64,000 bases of DNA from NCBI GenBank assembly GCA_023053685.1, contig JALIGW010000002.1, positions 164,741,034-164,805,033 of the forward strand, in the 5' to 3' direction. Below, piece after piece: positions 1 through 10,920 of the stretch (within the stretch, counting starts at the first letter, position 1; every line of letters starts with the position of its first letter). The notes under the pieces were generated by a model, which searched no databases, was not told where the DNA came from, and worked only from the letters and a program-made list of their open reading frames with translations. The position numbers and the translations under genes are program-made. The stretch is from Diadophis punctatus similis (taxonomy: Eukaryota > Chordata > Lepidosauria > Squamata > Dipsadidae).

Positions 1-760
1 GGCAGAGTAGTTAGGGTGTAGCTGATCTAGGTGGGATCGTAGTTGGCGACCCATTAGAATTAAGGACTTCTACCAGTGGTGGCGCTAGGAGTGATATACT
101 GCACTAATAAAAATTTATCGATTCGGATTTGCCAATCGCCTGGGCCTATGCGTGAAAGAGCTTCTTTTGCTGATCTCACCATTCTCTCCACTTGATCATT
201 GCTGGAGGGATGGAATGGTGAGTGAAGGGCATGTCTGATCCCCTGTTCTGCTAAATAGGTTTCAAATTGTAAGGCTGTGAATTGGGGCCCATTCACAGGA
301 CATTGGGCAGGCCGTGCGTGGAGAAAAGTCTCCGCAGCACCTTGATGAATGCCTCTGCGTGGTGGTGGTCATGAGGGCTATCTCTAACCACTTCGAGTAT
401 GCGTCCACGACTACGAGGAAAGTTTGCCCGTGAGTAGGGCCAGCGAAGTCAATGTGCACCCTGGACCAGGGTGCCTTCAGCTGTTCCCATTAGTATGCAG
501 GCGCCTCTGGGGGAGCTGGTCTGGATTCCTGACACAGAGAGCAGGTGGCCACCCATTCAGTAATGTCCCGGTCCATGTTAGGCCATCAGGCATAGCTTCT
601 AGCCAAGGCTTTCATCCGGACAATCCCCGGATGGCCTACATGCAATGCTTCCAATACTGCAACACGCAGTTTCTGTGGAACAACCACTTGGTCCCCCCCA
701 GAGAAGGCAACCACACAATACTGACACTTCATTTTGTTCGGTCATAAATATTTTAAATTC
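1..760 (-). pseudogene. Gypsy (Ty3) integrase remnant
   Basis: Read on the minus strand, this is the integrase part of a Ty3/Gypsy pol gene, which would insert the element cDNA into the genome. From the 5' side (high coordinates) an HHCC zinc-binding segment is visible at about 650-520 (H-V-G-H, then C-S-L-C about 30 residues later). The catalytic core follows, with H-I-D-F-A-G-P and V-V-D-A-Y-S-K-W near 459-390, and N-G-P-Q-F-T-A near 295. The segment S-N-D-Q-V-E-R around 205-185 supplies the third acidic residue. It is dead: one TGA lies in the zinc domain near 590, and the Asp codon usually before N-G-P-Q-F is missing, apparently through a small deletion with a frame change. Coding resumes towards position 1 (H-L-D-Q-L-H-P), so the element runs off the window edge. 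Confidence 0.88.
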
Positions 761-1540
761 AGCCCCAATAGACCCCTTCGGCCACCCCCTCAAAACCCAG
801 CGCAAGACTTGGGTGATTATTTTGTCCTTGGTAGAGTGGCATGCTACTTCAAGTGAGGTTATTAGGCCAGAGTCCAAGCAGTCAATTAGAAGCACAAGTG
901 TCACAGGTGTGGGGTCTTCCAGTAGCTCTGGCAAGGGACAGCAGTTGAGCGCGTCGGCATGCCCCAAAGTCTGTCTGGGCCGGTTGATAAGCCGGTAGCT
1001 ATAGGCGGCCAGGAAAATGGCCCACCAAGTCATCCTGGGTGATAGTGAGGCAGGCATGGGGCGGTCACCTGCGATGAGTCACAAAAGTGGCTTGTGATCA
1101 GTGATCAAGTCAAATTGCCGCCCATACAAATAGTCGTGAAAGCGCTTGACTCCGGCCACCGCAGCCAGCGCTTCTCTGTCCAGTTGACTGTAATTGCGCT
1201 CTGCAGTGGACAGAGTCCTAGAATAGAAGGCGATGGGTGCCTCGGTGCCGTTGGGTAGGCGATGGCTGAGGACAGCCCTGACACCAAAGGGTGAAGCGTC
1301 GCAGGTCAACACAAGTGGCAAGGTCTGATTATACTGGATCAGGAGGCTGTCCGCAGAAAGTAGGCATTTGACAGCTGTGAAAGTGGCTGCCTCAGCCCTT
1401 CCCCAGGTCCATTTCACCTTTTTCCTCAGCAGCTTATGGAGCGGCTCAGCCACCGTAGCCTTCTGTTTGAGGAAAATGGTATAGAAGTTAAGGAGCCCGA
1501 GGAATACTTGTAGTTCAGTCTGGTTCTGAGGGGTAGGGGC
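761..1540 (-). pseudogene. Gypsy RT end, RNase H and linker remnant
   Basis: Minus-strand continuation of the same Gypsy pol. Reading down from 1540 it shows A-P-T-P-Q-N then F-L-G-L-L-N-F-Y, the end of reverse transcriptase. Next comes the RNase H domain: L-T-C-D-A-S-P-F-G-V, then F-Y-S-R-T-L-S-T-A-E-R-N-Y, then D-R-E-A-L-A, ending I-T-D-H-K-P-L-L near 1080. The stretch 1057-760 holds the tether towards integrase (H-A-D-A-L-N-C-C-P-L-P). Frames change several times, so no intact product remains. An ORF opens inside the adjacent solo LTR at 1585; its first ~15 codons are LTR sequence and not pol. Confidence 0.88.
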
Positions 1541-1869
1541 TGTCACGTAGTGAATATTGTCAGTTGTATGTCTATGCAGGATCATGCACTCCTATCCTAA
1601 TATTATGGTACATTCCAACATAAGCAGAACACGTGATATGATGAGTGTGCATGTGTGCATTCCTAAACCACCATTAATTCTTCTTCTGTCTTAGCTGTTG
1701 ACCTGAACAGTCGTGTTTTCTTAGCAAAGATGTAATTACTCAGGATTTATTGTTTTTTGTACTGAAATAAATATTTCTATTAGACTTCTAATCTCGGCTT
1801 TATTTCTAACTGTCTGAATTCCAAGAAAAGATCTAAATTGCCTCTATGAGATTTATTCTCACCCCAACA
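1541..1869 (+). mobile_element. Solo LTR inserted in the Gypsy RT gene
   Basis: A 329-bp unit that starts TGTCACG and ends CCAACA, the TG...CA termini of an LTR. It is flanked by an exact 5-bp target duplication GGGGC (1536-1540 and 1870-1874). Removing the unit and one GGGGC restores the Gypsy reading frame from A-I-Q-D-A to P-T-P-Q-N. A polyadenylation signal AATAAA lies at about 1766-1771. It is clearly related to the minus-strand unit at 7265-7607 (similar start, AATAAA region and downstream CTCGG block). There is no internal region, so it is a recombined solo LTR. The superfamily (Gypsy or ERV type) is not decided by what I see. Confidence 0.85.
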
Positions 1870-2075
1870 GGGGCATCCTGAATTGCCTTAATTTTTGAAT
1901 TTGTGGGGTGGATCCCAGAGCTGTCAATCATGTACTCTAGGAACTCTACCCTGTCCACTCCAATTTGACATTTCCACCTTTTAAGCCGCAGACCCTTGTC
2001 GCGAATTCGGGTCAGCACTGTCCTCAGTCTTTTAAATAATTGTTTTTTGTCTTTGGCCGAACAAAAAGCACCTTC
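1870..2075 (-). pseudogene. Gypsy reverse transcriptase fragment
   Basis: Upstream part of the interrupted RT, minus strand. Residues K-D-K-K-Q-L-F-K-R-L-R-T-V-L, then G-L-R-L-K-R-W-K-C and V-E-F-L-E-Y fit the segment that follows the Y-x-D-D box in Ty3/Gypsy RT. The Y-x-D-D box itself and all of gag and protease are missing, because homology stops near 2075. It joins to the 761-1540 remnant once the solo LTR is taken out. Confidence 0.85.
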
Positions 2076-2094
2076 TTTGATTTGGCTGGTGACT

Positions 2095-2163
2095 GTAGAG
2101 TCTGCAAGAAAACCACCAAGGACCACACAGTTCAACTGTGAGCTACAAGTATTCTCTTTTATC
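2095..2163 (+). mobile_element. Fragment of the 21.9-22.8 kb interspersed repeat
   Basis: The block around TCTGCAAGAAAACCACCAAG and the following GAGCTACAAGTATTCTC match the outer part of the repeat at 21920-22842. It directly abuts the Gypsy remnant, so it may mark the junction that truncated Gypsy. Confidence 0.55.
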
Positions 2164-3091
2164 AGGTGCATCTCATCCTGTCTCCCCACCACCACATTTT
2201 TTAAGCTTGCAACTTTACTGGCAACTCTGCCAGGCTGACACGGGAAGAAGGCCACACAGTTGCCTGTAATTTTTCTAAGCAGCCTTCTCTTCTATGCATC
2301 TATTCCCCGATTTCTTCATTTCCTCTGAGACAAAATGCAGGTATGCTTCCATCTCTTCGGGCTTTGAAAAATCAAGGGGAATTCATTTCTTTCCTATGCC
2401 AACATTGGTTGTTTAAATCTCTTCAACATGCAATCTGGAAGTGTAAGATAACCAGTGCATCATATTCGGCCTAGTCAAAAACATTCTGTTTGCAAACAGG
2501 AATGGTGCAAGAAGATAAAGCCAAAACAGGAAGTTTAAGCCTGACCACAGTTTCTCTCATGATATTTCTTCTACCCCCTAAGTATAAATATCTACTGTAT
2601 ACTTTAGTAGTATAGAGATTTCTTCTATACTACTAAAACAGTCATTGTTGTGACTTTTAATTGGGCAAAACAAAGCAACAATTTTTGAATCGAGGTACTT
2701 ACATGGGCTAACTTGCAGAATTCATCCAAAATTCAGGACCCATGACTCCCAAAGGAATGAAATTTGGGGAAGTTGTTGCTCTTTCACTGCTACTGGCTGC
2801 TGCTGCAGTCATGTGGTTTTTATTTGCAATGTCCCATAACAATTTCCCAGCCAGGCTCATAATCCCTCCTTTCCCTACCCAGCAGCAGGCATTACCTGAT
2901 GTTGGAAAGGGAAGGGAAGAAGCAGGAGGAAAGAACTCCTACCCCCCATGCACTGCCTTGGCCTGTGCCACCCTTTTCCCCATGAATTTTCCTCAACCTA
3001 TGCTGTCTCCCTGTGCCTTCCACAAGCCCCACAGCGTCTCTTGTACATCACCAGGCATCCTTCCTGAGCCATGTCACATCCCCATGCACAT
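2164..3091. other. No recognised gene or repeat
   Basis: Mixed AT-rich sequence, with a C-rich stretch towards 2870-3090. A short palindrome lies at 2602-2638 (CTTTAGTAGTATAGA and its complement around a 7-base loop). The 118-codon ORF at 2742-3098 has no family features that I know and runs into the next element's flank. Confidence 0.5.
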
Positions 3092-3099
3092 AACCTGAC

Positions 3100-3537
3100 C
3101 AGGGGCGGGTTGCTCACTTATCTCACTGCCGCAGCCTTGCGCGTGCATCTCCATGCTTCGGGGGAATGTGCGCTTGCTACGCACACGCCCCCCTCCCATG
3201 ATTTTGCTTCTGCGCATGCGCGGAAGCAAAATTGTGCCAAAATCTCGTGAGGGGACGTGCGCGCGAGAGAGATTTCAGCGCGATTTTGCTTCCGTGCATG
3301 CGCAGAGGCAAAATCTTGCCGAAATCTCACACGCACGCGTGTCCCCTCACGAGATTTTGGCATGATTTTGCTTCCGTGCATGTGCAGAAGCAAAATCGCC
3401 CGAAAATCACCAAAAATCACCATTAAAAATGGCGACGCCCTGGGTGGACCGGCAGAGAGGGCTCCGGAGCGGTTGCGAAATCCGCCACTCCCTACCGGAG
3501 TGGCATACCGGGCAGCTCCGGCAGGAACCCATCTCTG
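3100..3537. mobile_element. hAT-like miniature element (GGTGGGTTC family), long variant
   Basis: Begins CAGGGGCGGGTT and ends GAACCCATCTCTG, imperfect inverted termini, with an exact 8-bp target duplication AACCTGAC at 3092-3099 and 3538-3545. An 8-bp duplication and CAG...CTG-type ends are typical of hAT transposons. No transposase is encoded. Inside are about three related GC-rich units, each a hairpin of the type TTTTGCTTC...GAAGCAAAA around GCGCATGCGC. One of these (3211-3222) resembles the NRF1 consensus. Confidence 0.85.
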
Positions 3538-3545
3538 AACCTGAC

Positions 3546-4085
3546 CTGTGTGGCACTTCTTGTGCACCCCCAGGTACCCTTCCTAACCTGTAGTGACCTC
3601 ATAAACCTTTCGTGATCTGCATGAAACCTCTTGCTCACTCCCACACACCCTCCCCAATCCACACTCATCCATGTGTCTTCCCTGACGTATGCGGCACCTC
3701 TTGGGCACCTCCACACACTCTTCCCAACCTCTTCTGATCTGCAAAATACCTCTTGCCCGCTCTCAAGCACTGTTCCTAACCCATGCCAATAGCCCGGCTC
3801 ACCCCACTCACAATCCTTTACTGACATGGCATCTCTCACATGTACTTGCAACCTTCATGGATTCTACTTCATCTGTATTTCCCTCCACAAACTCCAGTAA
3901 ATCCTTGTGGCACCTGTTACACATACCTGTGGCCCCAAAGAACCCCTCTTTGTGCTATCCTCCCACATGCCCTACCCATATAACACCTCTCATGCACCCT
4001 TGGGTACCCTTCCTGACCTATTTGCATTCCTCTCTGACTCATGCAATATCTCTGGCACATAAGCACACATCCTTTTCAACCCACC
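3546..4085. other. No recognised gene; C/T-rich degenerate repeats
   Basis: Contains loosely repeated phrases such as CACCTCTTG, CACACTC and CTTCCC at 40-60 base spacing, which suggests an old degenerate tandem repeat. The ORFs here are rich in H, S, L and T and look non-coding. Confidence 0.4.
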
Positions 4086-4290
4086 CAGGGAGGGAGGGAG
4101 GAAATGGTAGAGAGGAAGAGACGAAGGGAAAGGGAAGGGAGAAGAGAGGGAAGGGGTCATTGAAGGAAGGATGAGGAAGTGGGAGGAAGGAAGAAGAGGA
4201 ACAGTGAAGAAGAAAGGGAGAGAGAGGGGGAGAAAAAAGATAAGGATGGAATGAAGGAAAGAGAGGGAGGGAAGAAAGGAAGGAATGGAA
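4086..4290 (+). repeat. GA-rich low-complexity tract
   Basis: Degenerate purine-rich (GGGA/GGAA)n sequence on the plus strand. The Ser/Pro/Leu/Phe-rich minus-strand ORFs here are translations of this tract. Confidence 0.85.
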
Positions 4291-4909
4291 GAAGGAAGCA
4301 ATAATGATATCTGAAGGTTGCTCCCTGCCAGCTTCCCACAAGGATATTCAATGGGGAAGATGGCAGGAAGTCGGAAGTCACTATCACTTCTACTGCACTT
4401 TTGCACATTATGATGTTCACTTGCTATTTATTTGGTCATTTCATCTAAACATGTCATGCATAATTTTTCTGGGTGATTCATAGATTAATGTGTACAATCA
4501 TAATAGTCTAAGAGTCTAAATCTGAGCCCACAAAAGCAGATTCAAGGGCCAACATTCTCATACGATCAGCTTAATGCTACTTCGCTGTGAATCCTCTGCA
4601 TACAAGAGTACATATTTCGATGTTGCCAATGACTGAAGCTTTTTGCTGGCACTATGGTTACAATCAGGTTTCTTAATATTCAGCACATTCTTTTTGATAT
4701 TTTCATTAGGTTCTGGAAAAGGGAATAGCTCTCTTAATTAATAACAGCTTGAATGAAATTCTATATGAACAAGAAGATCATTTTTCAGTCAGATAAAAGT
4801 TCAGGACATGGTTATGTAAACTGAAAATTTTCCTGGGCAGAGGAAATTTTCCTTTGAAGAGATCTCAATAGATCAGAGGAAGGCCTTTAGAAAGAATATC
4901 AGAAACTAC
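4291..4909. other. No recognised feature
   Basis: AT-rich unique-looking sequence. I see no conserved ORF, SINE promoter box or terminal repeat. Confidence 0.5.
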
Positions 4910-4911
4910 TA

Positions 4912-5391
4912 CCGTATTTTTCGGAGTATAAGACGCACCAGAGTATAAGACGCACCTTAGCTTTAGGGGAGGAAAATAGGGGGGGAATCTACCTACCAGG
5001 TATTCATCTGGCTAGTGTCCTTAGTCTGGTCAGCTTCAGCACATTATTTTATCCCCTGGTTAGGGCTGAAAAAAACCTTTTTCAGAGGGAGTAGCAATGC
5101 AAACAAGCCTGCAAAGACTTAGGGCTGGGAAAAAAAAAACTTCTTTGGAGGGTGTAGCAATGAAAAAATACTGCAAGCCGGGAAGATCATTAGCACCTCG
5201 TTAGGGCTGAAAAAACCTTTTTCGGAGGAAGTAGCAATGAAAACAAGACTGCAAGCCGGGAAGATTGTTAGCACCTCATAGGGCTAGAAAAAAAAAGCTT
5301 TGAAAAAGCTACATTCAGAGTATAAGACGCACCCAAATTTTCAGCCTCTTTTAGGGGGGGAAAGGTGCGTCTTATACTCTGAAAAATACAG
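4912..5391. mobile_element. TA-flanked miniature transposon (TATAAGACGC family), copy 1
   Basis: Ends are inverted repeats: CGGAGTATAAGACGCACC on the left and GGTGCGTCTTATACTC on the right, flanked by TA on both sides. The interior has 3-4 imperfect direct repeats of a GGGCTGAAAAAACC...GTAGCAATGAAAAC unit of roughly 75-90 bases. There is no transposase. The same family recurs at 28829-29509 and 40270-40788. TA duplication fits Tc1/mariner- or PIF/ISL2EU-type transposases; I cannot decide which. Confidence 0.82.
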
Positions 5392-5393
5392 TA

Positions 5394-7259
5394 TATAGAA
5401 AGGGATCCATTGCTATTAAGCTAAAAAAGAGTTGTTGTAATTCCTAGAAACCCATCCTTTTCATCTGACTAAATGTCAGTAAAGAGAATTGTGTGAGAAT
5501 TGTGCTTGGAAAAGAATCACTTTAAATGTTAAGATGTTCCCAGACAACATGGCAATTTCTAGTCCTCGTTTTTTCACATAAACATGTGAAACATTCTTAT
5601 TAGCTTCACCAAGTATACTGAAAAAATGGAGATAGGTTATTTACTTAACTTGCATGCAAAGAACACACTTCCAGATAATCGTTTGCCTTGCAAAGCAGCT
5701 GGGCTTTTGAACAGTTTTGGGTACTAGAATGGCTTTAAAGTTTATTTTAAAGTTGTTTGTTTGGAAAAGAAGACTTTTTAAAAAAAGAAATTCTTCTTTT
5801 TAAGGTGGGTGGAACTCATAGATGAGTTGTCTGACACAAAGCTGAAAATAATCCTTATGAACGTGGAGAAGATGCCTCTTTTTCTTTTCAACAGAGATGA
5901 GACTCGGAAATATGCACAGAAGGAGAATCACCTTGTCCTTTTGGCTCTGAGTAGAAGAAATGGCTCTTCGTTAGCCTTGCAGAGGGTTATTCTTTCTTTC
6001 TCTTCTCAAAAATCACACTTTCACTTAATTTGCTTGTTTATGGCTGGTGGAATGGCAGAAAGGGCAATAGGGGAAGCTGATTCAACTTGAGTCTGAAGCG
6101 AAGGTGAAGGTGTACATCTTTAAAAAGGTGTGTGTGTGTCTGTGTCTGTGTGTCTATATCTGTGTGTTTCTTCTGGGAAGGCCATATTGCTCAAATTTTC
6201 CCAGCCTTTCTCATTTTAAGATGTGTCCTCAGCTGAATGATTTCAAACATGTGCAGGAAGCACCACTGTGCTACTTCTTCACATTCCCTGTGGCCCATCA
6301 AAAAAGTGTTAAGTAGACAAAATTGAGCACATTCAAAATGGAAGGGAAAATTATAACAAAGTAGCTGTCAGGATGGACCAGGGAGCTTCTTTTAGCAAAA
6401 AGATTAAGCAGGTTATGATAACTCTCACAAAGAATAAGGGAGATTCCAAATACAAGAGGACTGACAAACTTTGGGGTCATAAAATCTTGAAGCTTGCAAC
6501 CTCTGTAAATAGGATGATTATCTATTGCCATGGAAAGAAACACTATCCAAATAGAATATATAGAATTATGACTGGCTCAGAGTAAAGAAACTAAGAATTA
6601 ATGGTTTGCTCTCAGACAGAAAACAGGACAGAAGCATTTTGTTATTTCTGTGTAGCACTTAAAACCATTTATGCCTACACTAGAAAACTGATGTACATTC
6701 ATTCAGATCTCTGTTATAGGTTGGCTGCTATGGAATTCACATCCCAGTGGAAGAACATACCTGTTGGTACATTAGACTTTCAAACAGGATTAGAGTAATA
6801 AAAAAAGACATCTATAAGCCTTGCCCAGCATAATTATTTGTTCTGAATGGAAGAGTGCCTTCACAGCTGTTTGTGGGTTGGACTCCACAATTCTAACAAA
6901 AGACCTTGGCAGAAGACTTGTACATTTTTACGATCAGTTGCTGAGGTTACATAATATGACAGCCGGTGTGGTGTTAGTGATTAAAGGGAATTGCCCTGTG
7001 TGATTTTTAAGCCTGTCATTGGCGTAACCTATTACACAAGATTGTCACTATAATATAAAAAGAACAAGTATAGTGTACACTACCTTTTGCTCTTGGACAA
7101 AAAACAGGATAGAAATCAAAGAAGTAAGCCTGCTCATCTGTTATCAGTTTATTTCTTCTTTTTCTCACTTTTCAAATATTATATGGGATGTTTTGAGATT
7201 GATGATTCATAAAAAAGTGGGTTATCTGACTGGGTTATGAGCATGCAAAATTTAGCAAC
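5394..7259. other. No recognised gene; scattered short ORFs
   Basis: About 1.9 kb of AT-rich DNA with a short (TG)n at ~6126-6166. ORFs of 60-93 codons at 5809-7003 show no known motif and lie in different frames. They are best regarded as chance ORFs. An unrecognised old repeat is possible. Confidence 0.5.
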
Positions 7260-7264
7260 TTGGG

Positions 7265-7607
7265 TGACAAGATAGGGATTTTCCTACCAAGAGGCGATCT
7301 TTGGATCTTGCTTCCTTGAAGTCATTCGTATTTAGAAAATAAAACCGAGATTCAAATCTAATTAACAAAATATTTATTTCAGTACAAAAGTAATAAAAAT
7401 AAACCCTTAATAAGCTACATCTTTTCAGCTAATGGATTCACGTCTGCCTCCGGCAGGCATGAAAGAAGAAAGGGAAGTGGGAGTTGACAAAACTCCTGGA
7501 ATGCACGCATGCATAGTAAAACATATCACATGTCTGCTTGATTATAAATACAATAAACCTTAGAAAACAGTAGAGATGCACAACTGGCAATTATTCACAT
7601 TGCGACA
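7265..7607 (-). mobile_element. Solo LTR, same family as 1541-1869
   Basis: A 343-bp unit on the minus strand, beginning TGTCGCAATG and ending TTGTCA, with an exact 5-bp target duplication TTGGG (7260-7264 and 7608-7612). It shares with the 1541 copy the start region, the GTACTGAAATAAATATTT polyadenylation segment and the following AATCTCGG block. No internal region is present, so it is a solo LTR. Two independent insertions with matching ends define the family. Confidence 0.85.
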
Positions 7608-7612
7608 TTGGG

Positions 7613-8081
7613 GTTATAGGATTCCCTCCCCCCCAGCTAATCAGGTTTGTTCATATAAAGTGAAAACACTATCAGCATTTTTGCTTAGTCTGAGCAAGTC
7701 CATAGTAAATGGTTTGGCTAAAGTATAGTACTATAATAGTGCTGTAATAGTATGTGAGGATGTCCCTGAGGGATGATGGGAAGAGATGCTGTCTAGGAAA
7801 TGATCAGACAAAAGAGGGAGGAGCCAGCAGTTGCTTAATGGTCAAAGAAAGAAACGTAGGAAAGAGCCGTCCTAATAGATCATGCAGTTAAAAATGTGGG
7901 TGACTTGACTTTTCAGACTTGCAAGGTTCTGTTTGTTACAGCAAAGCAGAATTAGCTCATCTGGTTGTGTTTCCTGTCTGGTTCACCTGAGAGGTCTCAC
8001 AAGCACAGACCCAGCCACCATGCAAAGCCATCTACCAATCATAACACTTTCATTAAATTATTTGGTTTTATTTAGGAAGAG
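7613..8081. other. No recognised feature
   Basis: Unique-looking sequence between the solo LTR and the Gypsy 3' LTR. No ORF or repeat that I recognise. Confidence 0.5.
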
Positions 8082-8282
8082 TGTTAAGTAGGGTGAGTGA
8101 AGAGACTGGAGACAGGCTTCAGACAACAGCTCTTTATTCTCAACTATGTACAAGATCCAGCAGAGAGCCAATCTGACAGCTTGCCCTTATATAGGGAGCT
8201 GTCAGATGGCTCGACCAATCAGCGGTTCCCATGTTCCTGCTTAAACAGAGGACCTGGTTGTAGGCACTCTTGATATCTAACA
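8082..8282 (-). mobile_element. Gypsy 3' LTR
   Basis: A 201-bp minus-strand LTR starting TGTTAGATATC and ending CTTAACA. On the minus strand it contains a TATA box TATATAAG (about 8194-8187) and AATAAA (about 8138-8133), so U3 and R are recognisable. It is immediately preceded on that strand by a polypurine tract (AAGAGGAGAGGGG, plus-strand 8283-8297), the primer for plus-strand DNA synthesis. This identifies it as the 3' LTR of the pol remnant next to it. Confidence 0.88.
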
Positions 8283-8722
8283 CCCCTCTCCTCTTGGATG
8301 GAACAGTCTACTTAGCATACATAGTCCCATAAGTAGGCGGGGTGTTTGCAAGCTTTTTTGGACCTGCGCAGCTCAGTAGGTGTGGTGGCAGCGTCCAGGG
8401 AGGTTGGGTTTGCTGCCGTCTCTTGCTCCGCTCGTGGAAGCTCCTGGAAGCTTTCAGGTGGGGCCTTGGCTTCCACCAGAACTGGTTCATGGTTGAGTCA
8501 TCGCTGGAACTCCGGGTCACTCCCTCAGGTTTGAGTCAGCTATAGGGTGATCAAATTGGAAATTATTGTTTGGGCATTCTTGGTTGTCTGCGTTTGCTGG
8601 GCAGCGGTTGTGCAGTTGGTCTATATGCCGCCGCCATTTTCGCCCATTGGTTAGCTGGACCACATAAGACCGTGGCCCGGTGATTTCAATTACTTCCCCA
8701 GGTGGCCATAGGGACCCCTCGT
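8283..8722 (-). pseudogene. Gypsy pol C-terminus (integrase GPY/F-like end)
   Basis: Minus strand. The segment from about 8722 to 8585 reads E-V-I-E-I-T-G-P-R-S-Y-V-V-Q-L then R-R-H-I-D-Q-L, the C-terminal module of Ty3/Gypsy integrases. A Pro/Ser-rich tail follows, ending K-K-L-A-N-T-P-P-T-Y-G and a stop near 8308, close to the polypurine tract. The copy is 5'-truncated at about 8722. In transcription order it lies upstream of the 1-2075 Gypsy remnant, so the two are separate insertions. Confidence 0.85.
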
Positions 8723-10194
8723 CAAATACTAAAATAGAAGTACTGAATTAAGTAAACTGTGGCACTAATGAACCCATATGGGAAAATATAGTTCCTTTTT
8801 GTATTTATAATTTTCTACTGGTGAAACCCAGGTCAAATCATATGACTCTCACAGCATGGGACTCTGATACCACTGTACATAATATTGCTTATTTAAGGAG
8901 ATCCCTCAGCAGGCAATAATCGCAGAAGGCAAAACACTTGGTATAGTACGCCAAGAAAACTGCATGGATGTGGCTAAGAGTCAAGTTGAACTTGAAGCTG
9001 TTTTTTACTTTATGATGACAGTGCCAGATAGAAAAGCCTTTTTAAAAAAGAATTGCATGTATAAATCAGCATTCTGTGAGAATATTCTTCTCACAAGGGA
9101 TTAACCAAAAAGTTTCAGCTAGGAGACATTCAGATTGCTTCTTCTTTTGCAATGTTATCTGCAGATTCATTCCTCGGAGTTTAGTTTGCTGCAAAACATG
9201 TCTTCACTTAGATCTAACCACAACACACAGCATGCCTGCCAATTCAAGAATAGTGTTTTCTGATGACTCAAGGATAGGTGGATAGACTTTAAGTTGGTAG
9301 TGGGAAAAGGCCTTAGTCTTGGTTTTTATTTGTAACAGGACATGCAGATGCATGCCCAGGATTTAGTGGTTTGGGCCTCAGTTGCTCCTAAAGAATATGG
9401 TAGAAAGTATTGTATAGTAGCTTTTTATTTTGATTTGGGTTGTTTTTTTAGAGAGAGAGGAAAAAAGTGTGAGAGAGCTTATACCAATATTTTAAAAGAT
9501 ATTTTAAAAAAGAAATGTAGACATTTTCATGAGAAATGCAAAGATAAATCCTGGGATTGGACATGAGAAGCATACATTATGACAAACACGTAAATCTTCA
9601 CAAAAATAAACTTTAATTGGTGGTAGGAAACAGGAAGCTACCACATCTTAAATCTTGTCAGATAAGCAAGGTGTTGCCTGCCTGCACAATGCCATGCCAA
9701 CAATAACAATGGCATTTGTTGCAGTAATTCCTGGAGAGTCTGAATGCTTTAGGGTCATCTCTGGATACAATGAACTGTACAATGCAGTGTCCCAAATAAC
9801 TGACTTGGGGAATTGTTGTCCTTTTTTTTACCATATATCCAGATGGAGGTTTTCCCACTGACTGTTAGCAGAAATATGGTAGCAAATCTAAAGATTATTC
9901 AGAATACCATTTAAAAGATTTCAGCTGGTTCTTTAGCAGTATGTTTCTTGCTGTTGAGGGTATCTGTACAGTCAGATTCTGCAGAGGTTCCAAAGCAGCT
10001 CCCAGTTTCACTGATTCAGAGCTGACCATGTTGGGAAGCTGAGATGATTTATTTCTGGCACAGCTGAAGTGCCGTTGAAACCACAGCGAAGCTCTCCTTT
10101 TTCTTTAGTTTTGCAGTACTTTAAAATGCTGTGGTTTACTAGAAGCCTGATCGCCTTTTGGAGAGCTCATTCCCACTGCAGGTCCTTCATGGAA
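8723..10194. other. No recognised feature
   Basis: AT-rich sequence with chance ORFs of 60-75 codons (9076-9285, 9342-9566, 9655-9861) that show no domain I can name. Confidence 0.5.
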
Positions 10195-10442
10195 AATAGC
10201 AATAGCATTTAGCATAGCAACATCATTTAGATTTATATACCGCTTCACAGTGCTTTAAAGCCCTCTCAAAGCAGTTTACAGAGTCAGCGTATTGCCCCCA
10301 ACAATCTGGGTCCTCACTTTTACAGACCTTGGAAGGATGGAAGGCTGAGTCAACCTTAAGCCTGGTGAGATTTGAACTGCCAAATTGCAGGCAGCCGGCA
10401 GTCAGCAGAAATAGCCTGCAGTTCTGCGCCACCACGGCTCTT
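10195..10442 (-). mobile_element. tRNA-derived SINE, near full length
   Basis: On the minus strand it starts GAGCCGTGGTGGCGCAG (an A-box-like promoter) and has a GTTCAAATCTC-like B box. Then come the body phrases GGTTGACTCAGCC, TTGTTGGGGGCAATA, AAACTGCTTTGAGAGG and GCGGTATATAA, with a 3' tail of GCTATT-type repeats. The same SINE family occurs at 27145-27404, 60648-60885 and, in part, 17891-17994. It is moved by LINE machinery and has no coding capacity. Confidence 0.88.
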
Positions 10443-10920
10443 GAATGGTGGCTGTATGTTTCATGCCCCAACTGTTTCAATGCAACCAGGTAAATGTGCA
10501 TAATATAATATATGCAGTATATACTAATTTAGGGGGAAATGCCTGCATTTTATTAATCTATTCTATGAAAAAAACCGAGGGCCTTTTACAACAGTATCTC
10601 TTTCATCAGCTTGTGGGAGAACAGTGGTAGTTATTCTTTGCACCTGGAGATCAGAAGCTGTAAAGACAGCCTTGGAATGGACAGATTCTGTTTTTTGACA
10701 TGTGGAAGAATAAAACCAATTCATAGAAGAGATTGTGAATGTCACCACAATAGATAATTAGACTGCCTGCTTATCTTGCATATCTTGGCATAACATGCTA
10801 CAAAATCTGATAAAATGCCATATCTGGGACTTTTAAATATGTCATCACATTTATGGAGGTGATCTGAGGTGAAGATATCGTGGGTTCCTCATCATCAGAT
10901 AATAAAACCTCCACAGGAAA
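10443..10920. other. No recognised feature
   Basis: Unique-looking sequence. Chance ORFs at 10445-10748 on both strands. Confidence 0.45.

Noticed and set aside
1..8722. One Gypsy element spanning both remnants
   Set aside because: On the minus strand the LTR-bearing C-terminal piece (8722-8082) lies upstream of the RT-integrase piece (2075-1), the wrong order for a single element.
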